Source: a bacterium
GTDB lineage: Bacteria > Cyanobacteriota > Sericytochromatia > S15B-MN24 > VGJW01
DNA: 40,289 nt
Direction: 5' to 3'
NCBI GenBank assembly: GCA_021781555.1
Contig: JAJXWQ010000031.1
Location: forward strand, 1-40,289
Part shown: positions 6,771-14,054 of the stretch, piece by piece
Numbering within the stretch: the first letter of the stretch is position 1
Layout of the letters: the number at the start of each line of letters is the position of its first letter
Notes under the pieces: generated by a model
The model's database searches: none
The model's input: only the letters and a program-made list of their open reading frames with translations
Told to the model about the DNA's origin: nothing
Program-made: the position numbers and the translations under genes

Positions 6771-8738
6771 ATGTACGAGCAGTTCGCAGGCTACGAGCTC
6801 ATCACCCTTCTTGCTGATGGTGTGACGGGCCGCGTTCATCTTGCGCAGGATCCCGCCACGGGGCAGCTTTTCGCCATCAAGGAGATGATCCTGGAGCGGG
6901 AAAGCGCCTTGCCGGACGAGGAACAACGCCAGCGTTTCGAGCGGGAGGTGCGGATTCACTGCTCTCTCGACCACCCCAACATCGTCAGGGCCCACGTCGG
7001 TGGAGTCTGGGAGGGACGCCACTACCTGGTCCTCGATTATCAGCCCGGCACCACACTCCAGGCGATGATGGAAGCTGGCCGGCCTTCCATGGTCCAGGTG
7101 ATCGAGTGGGGGATCCAGCTCTGTAGCGCTCTGGACTACCTTTACAACGAGCGCCAGCTGGTGCATCGCGACATCAAGCCCGCCAACCTCATCATCAGCC
7201 CCTCGGGGCAGGCCAAGATGACCGATTTCGGTCTGGCCCGGGTGGCGCTTCATCCCGAGATCACGCAGACCAAGATGATGCTGGGGACCATCGTGTACAT
7301 GTCCCCCGAGCAGCTCCTCGATCCGACCATGGTCGACAACCGAGCCGACATCTTTGCGGTCGGGGCGGTCCTGTTCAAGGCCCTGACGGGAGCCTTGCCG
7401 TTCGCCGCAGACGACATCACGGGGATGGCGCACCGCCTCCTGTACGATCGCCCCAGCGATCCGCGGCAGTTCAATCCGCTCATTCCCGAGAGCCTGGCGC
7501 GGGTCCTCCTGCGCTGCCTGGCCAAGGAGGTCGATGAGCGCTACGTGTCGGCTGGCCAGCTTTCGTTCGACCTGGAACAGCTGCTGCACGATCCCGCGCT
7601 CCACCTGGCCCAGGGCAGGCTTCACGCGGAACGGGCCCAGTGGCAGGATGCGGCTCATTGCTTCCAGCAGGCGGCGGCCCTCGACGCCGTCGGTGCCGAG
7701 GCCTGGTTTTGCCTGGGAGATGCCCTCGAGCGGCTCGAGCAGCTTGAACCGGCCTTCGACTGCTATCTGAAGGCCATCCATTCGGATCCGGCGAATGTCT
7801 CGGCTTACCGTCGTCTGGGGCATGCCTACGCCAAGCGGGGGCAGCCCGAAGCGGCCTCCCGGATGGTCGAGCGCGCCTGGACGCTGGACCCCGAGGATCT
7901 CGACACCTGCCTCGATCTGGTGGGCTTGCGTCGTGAGCTCGGCCGCGCGGCGGAAGCCGCCGAGATCGCATCCGACACCGTCCTGCGCCACCCCGAGTCG
8001 TTGCGGGCCCATCTCGAGCTGGGGCGCCTGCTCTATGGCCAGGGGCGGGTGCAAGACGCGCTGCTCGAGTTCGAGGAGGCCCGGCGGCTGGATCCGATGG
8101 ACTACCAGGTCCTGTTCAACCTCGGCGCACTGCGTTTCGAGCTCGGAGACCTGGGCGAGGCCGAGGATCTCTTCCTGAAGGCCATCGCGGTCGATTCCTC
8201 GCGGCCCGAAGCCCAGCACAACCTGGCCGTCCTGTGGCTCGGTCAGGGCCGCCCCGAGGAGGCACGGGACATGCTCAGCGCCCTGCTTTCGCGCTGGCCG
8301 AGCGCATCCGGATATGGCTTGCTCGGTGAGGTTCTCCTGGCTCTCGGCCGGGCACCCGAGGCGGTTGCCGCGTTCGAGCGGGCAGAGGCCATCGCTCCGA
8401 TCTGGAGCGCGAAGGCCAAGCTCGCCGAGGGGCTCGTGCGCTGCTTCCGCTACCAGGAGGCCATGGCGACGCTCCGTGCCGCCCTGGCCGAAGCGCCGCA
8501 AGGCGACCGTGCTCCGCTGCACCTGATGTACGCCCACGTGGCGGCAACCGCGGGCAACCCGGACGAGGCCGCCGCCGCTTTGCAGGCCTGCCTGGCCGAA
8601 AAACCGGTCGCGGATCTCGCCAACCTGGCCGAAACCCTGCTCGGGAGGTTGCAGAACCGCTTCGAGCCGGACGGCAGGGGCAAGATGGGCACGGGCCTGC
8701 GCGCACTGCTGGGCCGGGGGCTCCTGGCCGCGCGCTGA
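6771..8738 (+). CDS. Serine/threonine protein kinase with C-terminal TPR repeats
   Basis: A 655-residue cytoplasmic protein. The Hanks-type kinase domain spans ~8-275: a Gly-loop region (LLADGVTGRVHLAQD), the catalytic Lys in FAIKEM (~36), HRDIKPANL (~131-139), DFG in MTDFGLARV (~151) and the APE equivalent SPEQ (~179). All catalytic residues are present, so an active kinase is expected. Residues ~285-640 are at least eight TPR-like helix pairs (for example AEAWFCLGDALERLEQLEPA and VLFNLGALRFELGDLGEAED) that should bind protein partners. No transmembrane helix is visible, unlike PASTA kinases. It lies between the MglA and HD-GYP genes, so a shared phospho/c-di-GMP signalling role is plausible but inferred. 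Confidence 0.93.
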   Translation: MYEQFAGYELITLLADGVTGRVHLAQDPATGQLFAIKEMILERESALPDEEQRQRFEREVRIHCSLDHPNIVRAHVGGVWEGRHYLVLDYQPGTTLQAMMEAGRPSMVQVIEWGIQLCSALDYLYNERQLVHRDIKPANLIISPSGQAKMTDFGLARVALHPEITQTKMMLGTIVYMSPEQLLDPTMVDNRADIFAVGAVLFKALTGALPFAADDITGMAHRLLYDRPSDPRQFNPLIPESLARVLLRCLAKEVDERYVSAGQLSFDLEQLLHDPALHLAQGRLHAERAQWQDAAHCFQQAAALDAVGAEAWFCLGDALERLEQLEPAFDCYLKAIHSDPANVSAYRRLGHAYAKRGQPEAASRMVERAWTLDPEDLDTCLDLVGLRRELGRAAEAAEIASDTVLRHPESLRAHLELGRLLYGQGRVQDALLEFEEARRLDPMDYQVLFNLGALRFELGDLGEAEDLFLKAIAVDSSRPEAQHNLAVLWLGQGRPEEARDMLSALLSRWPSASGYGLLGEVLLALGRAPEAVAAFERAEAIAPIWSAKAKLAEGLVRCFRYQEAMATLRAALAEAPQGDRAPLHLMYAHVAATAGNPDEAAAALQACLAEKPVADLANLAETLLGRLQNRFEPDGRGKMGTGLRALLGRGLLAAR

Positions 8739-8799
8739 GCCCCATCATCCTGGCCCGGATCCCCGAGAGGGAGGCCCGAGACTTGCCGCGGGGAGCGGT

Positions 8800-8805
8800 T
8801 ATAAT
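8800..8805 (+). promoter_or_regulatory. Consensus -10 box, probably leaderless start of the HD-GYP gene
   Basis: A perfect TATAAT lies 5 nt before GTG 8811 and 8 nt before ATG 8814. Transcription should start at about 8812, so either start codon would sit at the 5' end of the mRNA. No good -35 is seen 16-18 bp upstream, and there is no Shine-Dalgarno. Confidence 0.5.
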
Positions 8806-8810
8806 GCCGT

Positions 8811-10799
8811 GTGATGGACGAAACGGTCACGCGGCGCCTCGTCGCCTCCCGAGCTCTTCGCCACGACGCCTTGGTGGCGGCGCTCGAGGAGGATGGCAGC
8901 GTTTGCGAGCGCTACGATCGGCTGTCCGAAGTGCCTCCCGCCCCCGCGGGCCCGGCCGTCCAGATTCTCCTGCTCGACGAGGAGTTCGCCTTCGGGGGCT
9001 GGCCGATCGAGGTTCTTTCGGCCTTCGTGCGCGAGAGCGGCGTCGTGATCCTGTTGCTTCCCGAGGGCGGGGAGGAAGCGCTTAGCGGCATCCCGCCCGA
9101 GATCGTCTGGGCGGAGATCGAGGAGCCGTATCGCCACCGTACGCTGCGGCGCATCATCGAGAGCGCTTATCTGTACCTCAACAGCCGCCGGGAGACCGCT
9201 CGCGTCATCACCGAGCTGGATGCCTATTCGCGCAAGCTCCAGGAGCTCAACCGGATCGGTGTCGCCCTGTCCACGGAGCGCAACCACGACGATCTTCTGG
9301 ATCTGATCCTGCGCAAATGCCGCGAAGTCACGCAGGCGGACGCTGGGTCGCTCTATCTTGTCGATGAATCACCCGAAAAAGAGAAGATTCTCCGTTTCAA
9401 GCTCAGCCAGAACGACTCGTTCAATCTTTCATACAAAGAATTCACGATGCCCATCAGTCGGAGCTCGATCGCCGGATATGTCGCCCTTTCTGGCATCAGC
9501 TTGAATCTGTCTGACGTCTATAACTTGCCTCCAGGCGCTGCCTACAGCTTCAATCGCGATCTCGACGAGAAAAACGGTTACCGAACGAAGTCCATGCTCG
9601 TGGTTCCGATGAAGAACCGCAGCAACGAGACGATAGGCATCGTCCAGCTCATCAATCGCAAGCGTCAGTGGGACTTCATTTTGAAGGACGCCGCTGCGAT
9701 GGAGGGCGGGGTGGTGCCGTTCGACTCCTGGTCGGAGGAACTGGTCAATTCCCTCGCGTCGCAGGCTGCCGTCGCCCTCGAGAACAACATCCTCTACCGC
9801 AACATCCACGACCTCTTCGAGGGCTTCGTCAACGCCTCGGTGACGGCGATTGAAAGCCGAGACCCGACCACCTCGGGGCACAGCGCCCGCGTGGCGGCCC
9901 TCACGGTCGGCCTGGCGGAGGCGCTGGACCGTTCTGACGATCCGCTTTTCCGTGACCTGTCCTTTTCGCGGGACCAGATCAAGGAGATCCGGTATGCCTC
10001 TCTCCTGCACGACTTCGGCAAGGTCGGCGTGCGCGAGGAGGTCCTGGTCAAGGCCAAGAAGCTCTATCCCTGGCATCTCGATCTCATCAAGGGGCGCTTC
10101 GAGTACGTCCGCATGGCCGCAGAGGCGGAGTTCGCCTCGGGCCGGCTCGAGGCTCTGCTGAGCCGGGGCAAGGAGGTCTACCTGGAGGAGAACCCCGAAC
10201 TCACCCGGGCCTTCGAGGACAGGATCGCGATCCTGGAGCGCTACCTCAAGGTCGTGCTCGACGCCAACGAGCCCACGGTGCTCGAGGACGGCAATTTCGC
10301 CGTCCTGCTCGAGATCGCCCAGCAAACCTTCCCGGGTTGGGACGGGGCCATGCGCCAGCTGCTGACGCCCGAGGAGGTCGGGTATCTCTCGATCCGGCGC
10401 GGCAGCCTCGATGCCACCGAGCGCCTGGAGATCGAAAGCCACGTGACCCACACGTTCCGGTTCCTCTCGCAGATCCCGTGGACCAGTGAGCTCAAGGACG
10501 TGCCCAGGATCGCCTATGCCCACCACGAGAAGCTCAATGGATCGGGCTATCCCAACCGGCGCAATGCCAAGGAGATCCCCATCCAGTCCCGGATCATGAC
10601 CATCTCCGACATCTACGACGCCTTGACCGCATCGGATCGCCCCTACAAGAAGGCCGTTCCCCTGGACCGGGCGCTCTCCATCCTCGAACTCGAGGCCAAG
10701 GATGGCAACATCGATCGCGCCCTGCTCGACGTCTTCATCGCGGCCAGGATCTTCGATGTGACGCGTGAGGGAACGACATCCGCGCTTCCGGTGGCTTGA
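8811..10799 (+). CDS. GAF and HD-GYP protein, predicted c-di-GMP phosphodiesterase
   Basis: A 662-residue protein (GTG 8811; ATG 8814 equally possible). Residues 1-~115 look like a degenerate receiver-type domain (VQILLLDEEFAFGGWPIEVL, then VVILLLPEG). A helical linker follows (SRRETARVITELDAYSRKLQ). A GAF domain spans ~150-330 (LILRKCREVTQADAGSLYLV through SMLVVPMKNRSNETIGIVQL). The C-terminal third is an HD-GYP domain: SGHSARVAALTVGLAEAL, metal-binding LLHDFGKVGV, AYAHHEKLNGSGYPNR and IYDALTASDRPYKKA. All HD-GYP signature residues are present. An insertion of ~140 residues separates HDFGK from HHEKLNGSGYP. HD-GYP enzymes cut c-di-GMP to pGpG or GMP. Input through GAF (small ligand or redox) is expected of the family. 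Confidence 0.92.
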   Translation: MMDETVTRRLVASRALRHDALVAALEEDGSVCERYDRLSEVPPAPAGPAVQILLLDEEFAFGGWPIEVLSAFVRESGVVILLLPEGGEEALSGIPPEIVWAEIEEPYRHRTLRRIIESAYLYLNSRRETARVITELDAYSRKLQELNRIGVALSTERNHDDLLDLILRKCREVTQADAGSLYLVDESPEKEKILRFKLSQNDSFNLSYKEFTMPISRSSIAGYVALSGISLNLSDVYNLPPGAAYSFNRDLDEKNGYRTKSMLVVPMKNRSNETIGIVQLINRKRQWDFILKDAAAMEGGVVPFDSWSEELVNSLASQAAVALENNILYRNIHDLFEGFVNASVTAIESRDPTTSGHSARVAALTVGLAEALDRSDDPLFRDLSFSRDQIKEIRYASLLHDFGKVGVREEVLVKAKKLYPWHLDLIKGRFEYVRMAAEAEFASGRLEALLSRGKEVYLEENPELTRAFEDRIAILERYLKVVLDANEPTVLEDGNFAVLLEIAQQTFPGWDGAMRQLLTPEEVGYLSIRRGSLDATERLEIESHVTHTFRFLSQIPWTSELKDVPRIAYAHHEKLNGSGYPNRRNAKEIPIQSRIMTISDIYDALTASDRPYKKAVPLDRALSILELEAKDGNIDRALLDVFIAARIFDVTREGTTSALPVA

Positions 10800-10824
10800 A
10801 CGCGCCCTCGCGGCATGCTATCTT
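10796..10824 (+). promoter_or_regulatory. Sigma70-type promoter of the 6S RNA
   Basis: TTGAAC (10796-10801) and TATCTT (10819-10824) are separated by exactly 17 bp. The -35 overlaps the TGA stop of the HD-GYP gene. Transcription would begin near 10831, just before the closing stem of the predicted RNA. Confidence 0.55.
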
Positions 10825-10830
10825 CGGGTT

Positions 10831-11003
10831 CATGCGGACGGGCCGGGCGCGGTCGGATCAGTATTTGGGCTACAAACTTCAAAAGAGGGCGCCTGACGTC
10901 TCTGATCGATGGCAGTAGACCGTCCACTGCAGGCGGAAACAGAAGTCGACCAGGAGGGCCCCCACCTGCTTTGGAAGCAGGTTCAAATACTCCCGACCGA
11001 CGT
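10831..11003 (+). ncRNA. ssrS: Candidate 6S RNA (RNA polymerase regulator)
   Basis: This is the only long gap between the HD-GYP gene and tsaE. The ends pair over a long interrupted helix: CGGTCGG (10850-10856) with CCGACCG (10993-10999), and AGTATTTG (10860-10867) with CAAATACT (10984-10991). Inside, CCCACCTGC followed by GCAGGTTC (10971-10983) forms a 3' hairpin very like the E. coli 6S segment CACCTTGAACCAAGGGTTCA. A length of ~170 nt, a long closing stem, an open centre and a private promoter all fit 6S RNA. This RNA mimics an open promoter and binds sigma70 RNA polymerase in stationary phase. The T-arm-like GGTTCAAAT first suggests a tRNA, but no cloverleaf can be drawn. Confidence 0.65.
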
Positions 11004-11033
11004 TAACCCGTCCGCTACCCCTTTTCTCCACCC

Positions 11034-11522
11034 GTGGTGAATATCGAACTGCCGGACGAAGCCGCGACTCGCCGTCTTGGCGAGCGGCTGGGTCAGCTCA
11101 TGGCGCCCGGGGATTTCGTCTTGCTCACGGGCGACCTGGGAGCCGGCAAGACCACCCTGGTCCAGGGCCTGGCCAGGGGGCTCGACATCCCGGATCCGGT
11201 GGTCAGTCCGACCTTCGCTCTCGTCCACGAGCTGGCTGGCCGGGTGCCGCTGCGGCACCTCGACCTCTATCGGCTGACCGGGCCGGATCTGGAGCACCTG
11301 GGCGCCGAGGAATGGTTCGAGCCCGACGCCGCCGTGGCGGTCGAGTGGGCCGAGCGGCTGGGGCCCTTCCGGCCGGCCGAGCATCTCGAGATTCACCTCG
11401 CGTCGGCAGCCACGGGACGTCAGGCGAGTCTGGTGGCCACCGGCGAGCGGGCTAGGGCCTTGTTGCAGGCCCTGGCGCCCGACGCAGGGCGGCACGGCGA
11501 TGGCGACGGGGGCGCGACCTGA
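11034..11522 (+). CDS. tsaE: TsaE, tRNA t6A synthesis ATPase
   Basis: A 162-residue protein starting at GTG 11034 (GTG 11037 is also in frame). It is the small P-loop ATPase needed, with TsaB, TsaC and TsaD, to make N6-threonylcarbamoyladenosine at position 37 of ANN-decoding tRNAs. The Walker A motif GDLGAGKTTLVQGLARGL is at ~36-53, then VVSPTFALVHE (family PT-hinge), HLDLYRL (Walker B-like) and the C-terminal VEWAERLG, all in the usual order. Its 3' end overlaps the start of tsaB by 23 bp, a common tsaE-tsaB arrangement. Confidence 0.95.
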   Translation: MVNIELPDEAATRRLGERLGQLMAPGDFVLLTGDLGAGKTTLVQGLARGLDIPDPVVSPTFALVHELAGRVPLRHLDLYRLTGPDLEHLGAEEWFEPDAAVAVEWAERLGPFRPAEHLEIHLASAATGRQASLVATGERARALLQALAPDAGRHGDGDGGAT

Positions 11523-12255
11523 GGTGTGGATCCTGGCCCTCAACACGGCAACCGACGCGCTCGGCGTCGGGGTCCTGCACATCGGAATCGATCCCGGGCA
11601 GCCGGGCGATCCGGTCGGCGTCGAGATCCTGCTGGAGCCGCCTGCTCGGCGTTCAGGACATTCCGAGCGCTTGATGCCGACGGTGGACGAGGCCATGAGG
11701 CTGGCCGGGCTGGGCCCGGCGGAGCTGGGCGGAGTCGCGGTCGTGGCCGGGCCCGGTGGCTTCACCGGCGTGCGGACCGGTCTGGCGGCGGCCAAGCTGA
11801 TCGCGCAGGCCCGCGGCATTCCGGTGTGGGGCCTCGACACGCTCGACGTGCTGGCCGCCGGTTGCAGCGCCTCGGGCCTGGTCGCTGCGATGCTCGACGC
11901 TCGCCGGGGGGACGTGTTCGCGGCAATTTATCGGCCAGCGACCGGCGGTCAGCTCGCACCCGAGCGCCTCGACGGGCCGCGACTGGTCGCGCTCGAGACC
12001 TTCCTTTCCACGCTTCCCGCCGGCGAGGCGGTTTCCTTCGTGGGCGAGGGCGCGCTGCGCCATCGGGACCTGCTGGCCCGCCATCCCGGAGCGCGGGAGC
12101 TCCCTGCCGAGGCGCACTCGATCCGGCCGGCGACGATCGCTCGTCTTGCGGCCCCCGGACTGCTTTCGGGCGGGATGGATCCCTTGGCCCTCTTGCCGAG
12201 CTACCAAAGACCCCCGACCATGGCGCCGGACTGGGTCGCAGGAGCTCCTCGATGA
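11500..12255 (+). CDS. tsaB: TsaB, tRNA t6A synthesis scaffold protein
   Basis: A 251-residue ASKHA-fold protein. The ATG at 11500 lies inside tsaE; GTG 11524, just after the tsaE stop, is an alternative. It has the opening strand WILALNTATDALGVGVL, the RHSERLMP-type segment (RRSGHSERLMPTVDEAM), and the core motif VVAGPGGFTGVRTGLAAAKL at ~85-104. TsaB is a non-enzymatic partner that dimerises with TsaD in threonylcarbamoyl transfer. The cluster tsaE-tsaB-rimI is widespread in bacteria. The C-terminal ~60 residues are divergent, as usual. Confidence 0.93.
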   Translation: MATGARPEVWILALNTATDALGVGVLHIGIDPGQPGDPVGVEILLEPPARRSGHSERLMPTVDEAMRLAGLGPAELGGVAVVAGPGGFTGVRTGLAAAKLIAQARGIPVWGLDTLDVLAAGCSASGLVAAMLDARRGDVFAAIYRPATGGQLAPERLDGPRLVALETFLSTLPAGEAVSFVGEGALRHRDLLARHPGARELPAEAHSIRPATIARLAAPGLLSGGMDPLALLPSYQRPPTMAPDWVAGAPR

Positions 12256-12322
12256 ACGCTTGCCCGCCTCCGGTTCGACCCCGGACCTGGCGACAGGCGT
12301 CCGGATCCGATGAGGGAGTCCG

Positions 12323-12844
12323 ATGATCGATAGAGAACGCCGCATCGAGACGGTCACCGCTCGGCCGATGACTCACGACGACATCCCGACGGTCGTGCAG
12401 GTCGAGAAGCTGTGCTTCGGCGATCGCTGGACGGCCTCGGCTTTTGCTGCCGAACTCGACAATCCCACCAGCACCTACATCGTGGCCGAGAAGGACGGAC
12501 AGGTCGTGGGATACGCGGGCTTCTGGCTGATCCTCGAGGAGGCGCATATCACGACGATCGCCGTCCATCCCGGGAGTCAGGGGCTGAAGATCGGCGAGCA
12601 GCTCCTCTTGCGGCTCATCCAGGCGGCTGCCGAGCGGGGGGCCAAGTGGATGACGCTCGAGGTACGGGTCAGCAACGTCGTGGCCCAGCGTCTGTACGAA
12701 AAATATGGCTTCACGTCCCTGGGCAAGCGTCGCGGGTATTATCAGGATGATGGGGAAGACGCCCTCGTGATGTGGACCGAGAACATCTGGCAGCCTCCTT
12801 ACCGCGAGCGACTTGCGCGGCTGGCGGAGCCCTTCGACCGCTAG
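12323..12844 (+). CDS. rimI: RimI-type GNAT N-acetyltransferase
   Basis: A 173-residue GNAT enzyme. The ATG at 12323 has GAGGGAG at 12312-12318. Features are VEKLCFGDRWTASAFAAELD near the N-terminus, strand 4 ITTIAVHPGSQGLKIGEQLL with the acetyl-CoA pyrophosphate-binding loop (Q-GLKIG), then VSNVVAQRLYEKYGF and a RRGYYQ-DGEDALVM end. These are the marks of RimI, which acetylates the N-terminus of ribosomal protein S18. Adjacency to tsaB is conserved in many bacteria. The loop has Gln-Gly-Leu-Lys-Ile-Gly in place of the usual Arg/Gln-xx-Gly-x-Gly/Ala. Confidence 0.92.
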   Translation: MIDRERRIETVTARPMTHDDIPTVVQVEKLCFGDRWTASAFAAELDNPTSTYIVAEKDGQVVGYAGFWLILEEAHITTIAVHPGSQGLKIGEQLLLRLIQAAAERGAKWMTLEVRVSNVVAQRLYEKYGFTSLGKRRGYYQDDGEDALVMWTENIWQPPYRERLARLAEPFDR

Positions 12845-13816
12845 ATGGACCCAAGCCGAAGTCGAACCGCCGAGCGGCTCGCCTCCTTGGGGGGCGCGGC
12901 GATCCTCGTGGTCTGGGCCCTGGAGCGCGGGTATCTCGTGCGCTCGGCGGCCGGCGTCGGCCTTGCCGTCTTGCTGGTCGGGATCCCGATCGCCATTCCA
13001 GCCGCCTGGAGCTGGCTCGGACACCTTCTGGCGGGCCGTGGCAGCCACCCGGTAGGAAGCCAGCGCGGCATCGAGCGGACGATCGAAGAAAGGCTTCCGC
13101 CCGACGCCGACGAGGCGGATCGCCGGATCGTCCACAAGGCGATCGCGTTCTCGGGCAAGACCGTGGGCGAGGTGATGATCCCGCGTCCGGATATGGTATC
13201 CGTCCGGGCTGACGCTCCGCTCGACGAGATCTTCGAGATCGCTGGCCGGACGGCCCATACCCGCTTGCCGGTATTCGAGGGGGATCTCGACCACATCCTC
13301 GGCTTCGTCCATGCCAAGGACCTCCTCAAGCTCGCGCACCGTTGTGATCAGGAGCCCACGGCTCGCGAGCTGATGCGCCCGGTCATGGTGGTTCCCGAGA
13401 ACAAGGGCATCAACGACATGCTGCGGGAGTTTCAGCAAAACAAGACGCACATGGCGATCGTGTTCGATGAGTTCGGCGGCACTGCGGGCATGGTCACGAT
13501 CAACGATCTCCTGGAAGAGCTGGTGGGCGAGCTCTTCGACGAATGGCGGGACGCGGGGCCCGACGTGGAGTCGCTGGGCGACGGCGCCGTGCGGCTCAAC
13601 GGGCGCGTGGCGATCGATGATGTCAACGAGCGCTTCGGACTCGCGCTGCCGAACCACGAGTTCAACACCGTGGCGGGCCTGATCTTCGGTCAGCTGGGGC
13701 GGACGCCTTCCCCCGGGGACGAGGCCGAGATCGATGGCGTGCGGTTCCGGGTCGAGGCCACCAACGGTCGGCGGGCCACGCAGATCGTCATGCGAGCGGT
13801 CCCGGCCGGCCCTTAG
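12845..13816 (+). CDS. CBS-domain CorC/HlyC-family protein, short membrane part
   Basis: A 323-residue protein beginning immediately after the rimI stop. Residues ~15-65 hold two hydrophobic helices (GGAAILVVWALERGYL and GVGLAVLLVGIPIAIPAAW). The rest is soluble: a TVGEVMIPRPDMVSV segment followed by two CBS repeats (~100-215; MAIVFDEFGGTAGMVTINDL ends the second) and a CorC_HlyC domain (~235-320; VRLNGRVAIDDVNERFGLAL). Full CNNM/CorC transporters carry a longer DUF21 membrane domain, absent here, so this is the hemolysin-C/CorC short form linked to magnesium or cobalt efflux and to envelope roles. Its TAG stop coincides with the edge of repeat R3. Confidence 0.88.
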   Translation: MDPSRSRTAERLASLGGAAILVVWALERGYLVRSAAGVGLAVLLVGIPIAIPAAWSWLGHLLAGRGSHPVGSQRGIERTIEERLPPDADEADRRIVHKAIAFSGKTVGEVMIPRPDMVSVRADAPLDEIFEIAGRTAHTRLPVFEGDLDHILGFVHAKDLLKLAHRCDQEPTARELMRPVMVVPENKGINDMLREFQQNKTHMAIVFDEFGGTAGMVTINDLLEELVGELFDEWRDAGPDVESLGDGAVRLNGRVAIDDVNERFGLALPNHEFNTVAGLIFGQLGRTPSPGDEAEIDGVRFRVEATNGRRATQIVMRAVPAGP

Positions 13817-13885
13817 GTCTTTTGCAGTTTGAACGGGGCCCTCTGCGCGGTCGCTTCGCTGCGCAACCGGGCCCCGTTCAAGCTG
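13814..13885 (+). repeat. Interspersed palindromic repeat, copy R3
   Basis: TAGGTCTTTTGCAGTTTGAA opens the element, and its TAG is the stop codon of the CBS protein. Then comes CGGGGCCCTCTGCGCGGTCG, loop CTTC, and the returning arm GCTGCGCAACCGGGCCCCGT. The outer arms GAACGGGGCCC/GGGCCCCGTTC pair perfectly. The right-hand part seen in R1, R5, R6 and R7 (CTCGGGCCCGATCC...) is missing, so this is a short form. Confidence 0.85.
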
Positions 13886-13902
13886 AAGAAGCTACAAAGA
13901 AG

Positions 13903-13922
13903 GGCCCGCCTTGCGGCGGGCC
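13903..13922 (-). terminator. Terminator of the minus-strand membrane-protein gene
   Basis: Read on the minus strand, GGCCCGCC-GCAA-GGCGGGCC is an 8-bp GC stem with a GNRA tetraloop followed by CTTCTTTGTAGCTTCTTC, a T-rich tail. It lies 132 bp past the stop of the gene at 14055. The sequence between (13923-14054) holds a ribosome-site-like AAAGGAGG (plus strand) and a 15-codon ORF at 13965-14012, but nothing convincing. Confidence 0.6.
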
Positions 13923-14054
13923 AAGCAGAAAGGAGGCACAGGTCAAAAAGGGATCGGAACTGTGATGTACGGCTTGTCTGGGAAACGCTATGTAAAATCT
14001 ATCCGCCGTTAAGAAGCTGTCCTTGCCGATGAATGGTTAGCCTGCGGTTAAGAA

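Noticed and set aside
10975-11000. tRNA-like T arm (GGTTCAAAT)
   Set aside because: No acceptor, D or anticodon arms can be formed. The sequence is better explained as the 3' hairpin and closing stem of a 6S RNA.
12252-12326. 24-codon ORF with ATGA overlaps to tsaB and rimI
   Set aside because: It has the same double-overlap geometry as the ORF at 4365, but it is very short, Pro/Arg-rich, a continuation of a shadow frame, and contains the ribosome site of rimI. Chance is more likely.
13965-14012. 15-codon ORF (MYGLSGKRYVKSIRR)
   Set aside because: AAAGGAGG lies 28 nt upstream, too far for a ribosome site, and it sits in the 3' region of a minus-strand gene. No further support.
14011-14022. 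12-base match TAAGAAGCTGTC to the minus strand near 40187-40198
   Set aside because: A match of this length is expected by chance many times in 40 kb.
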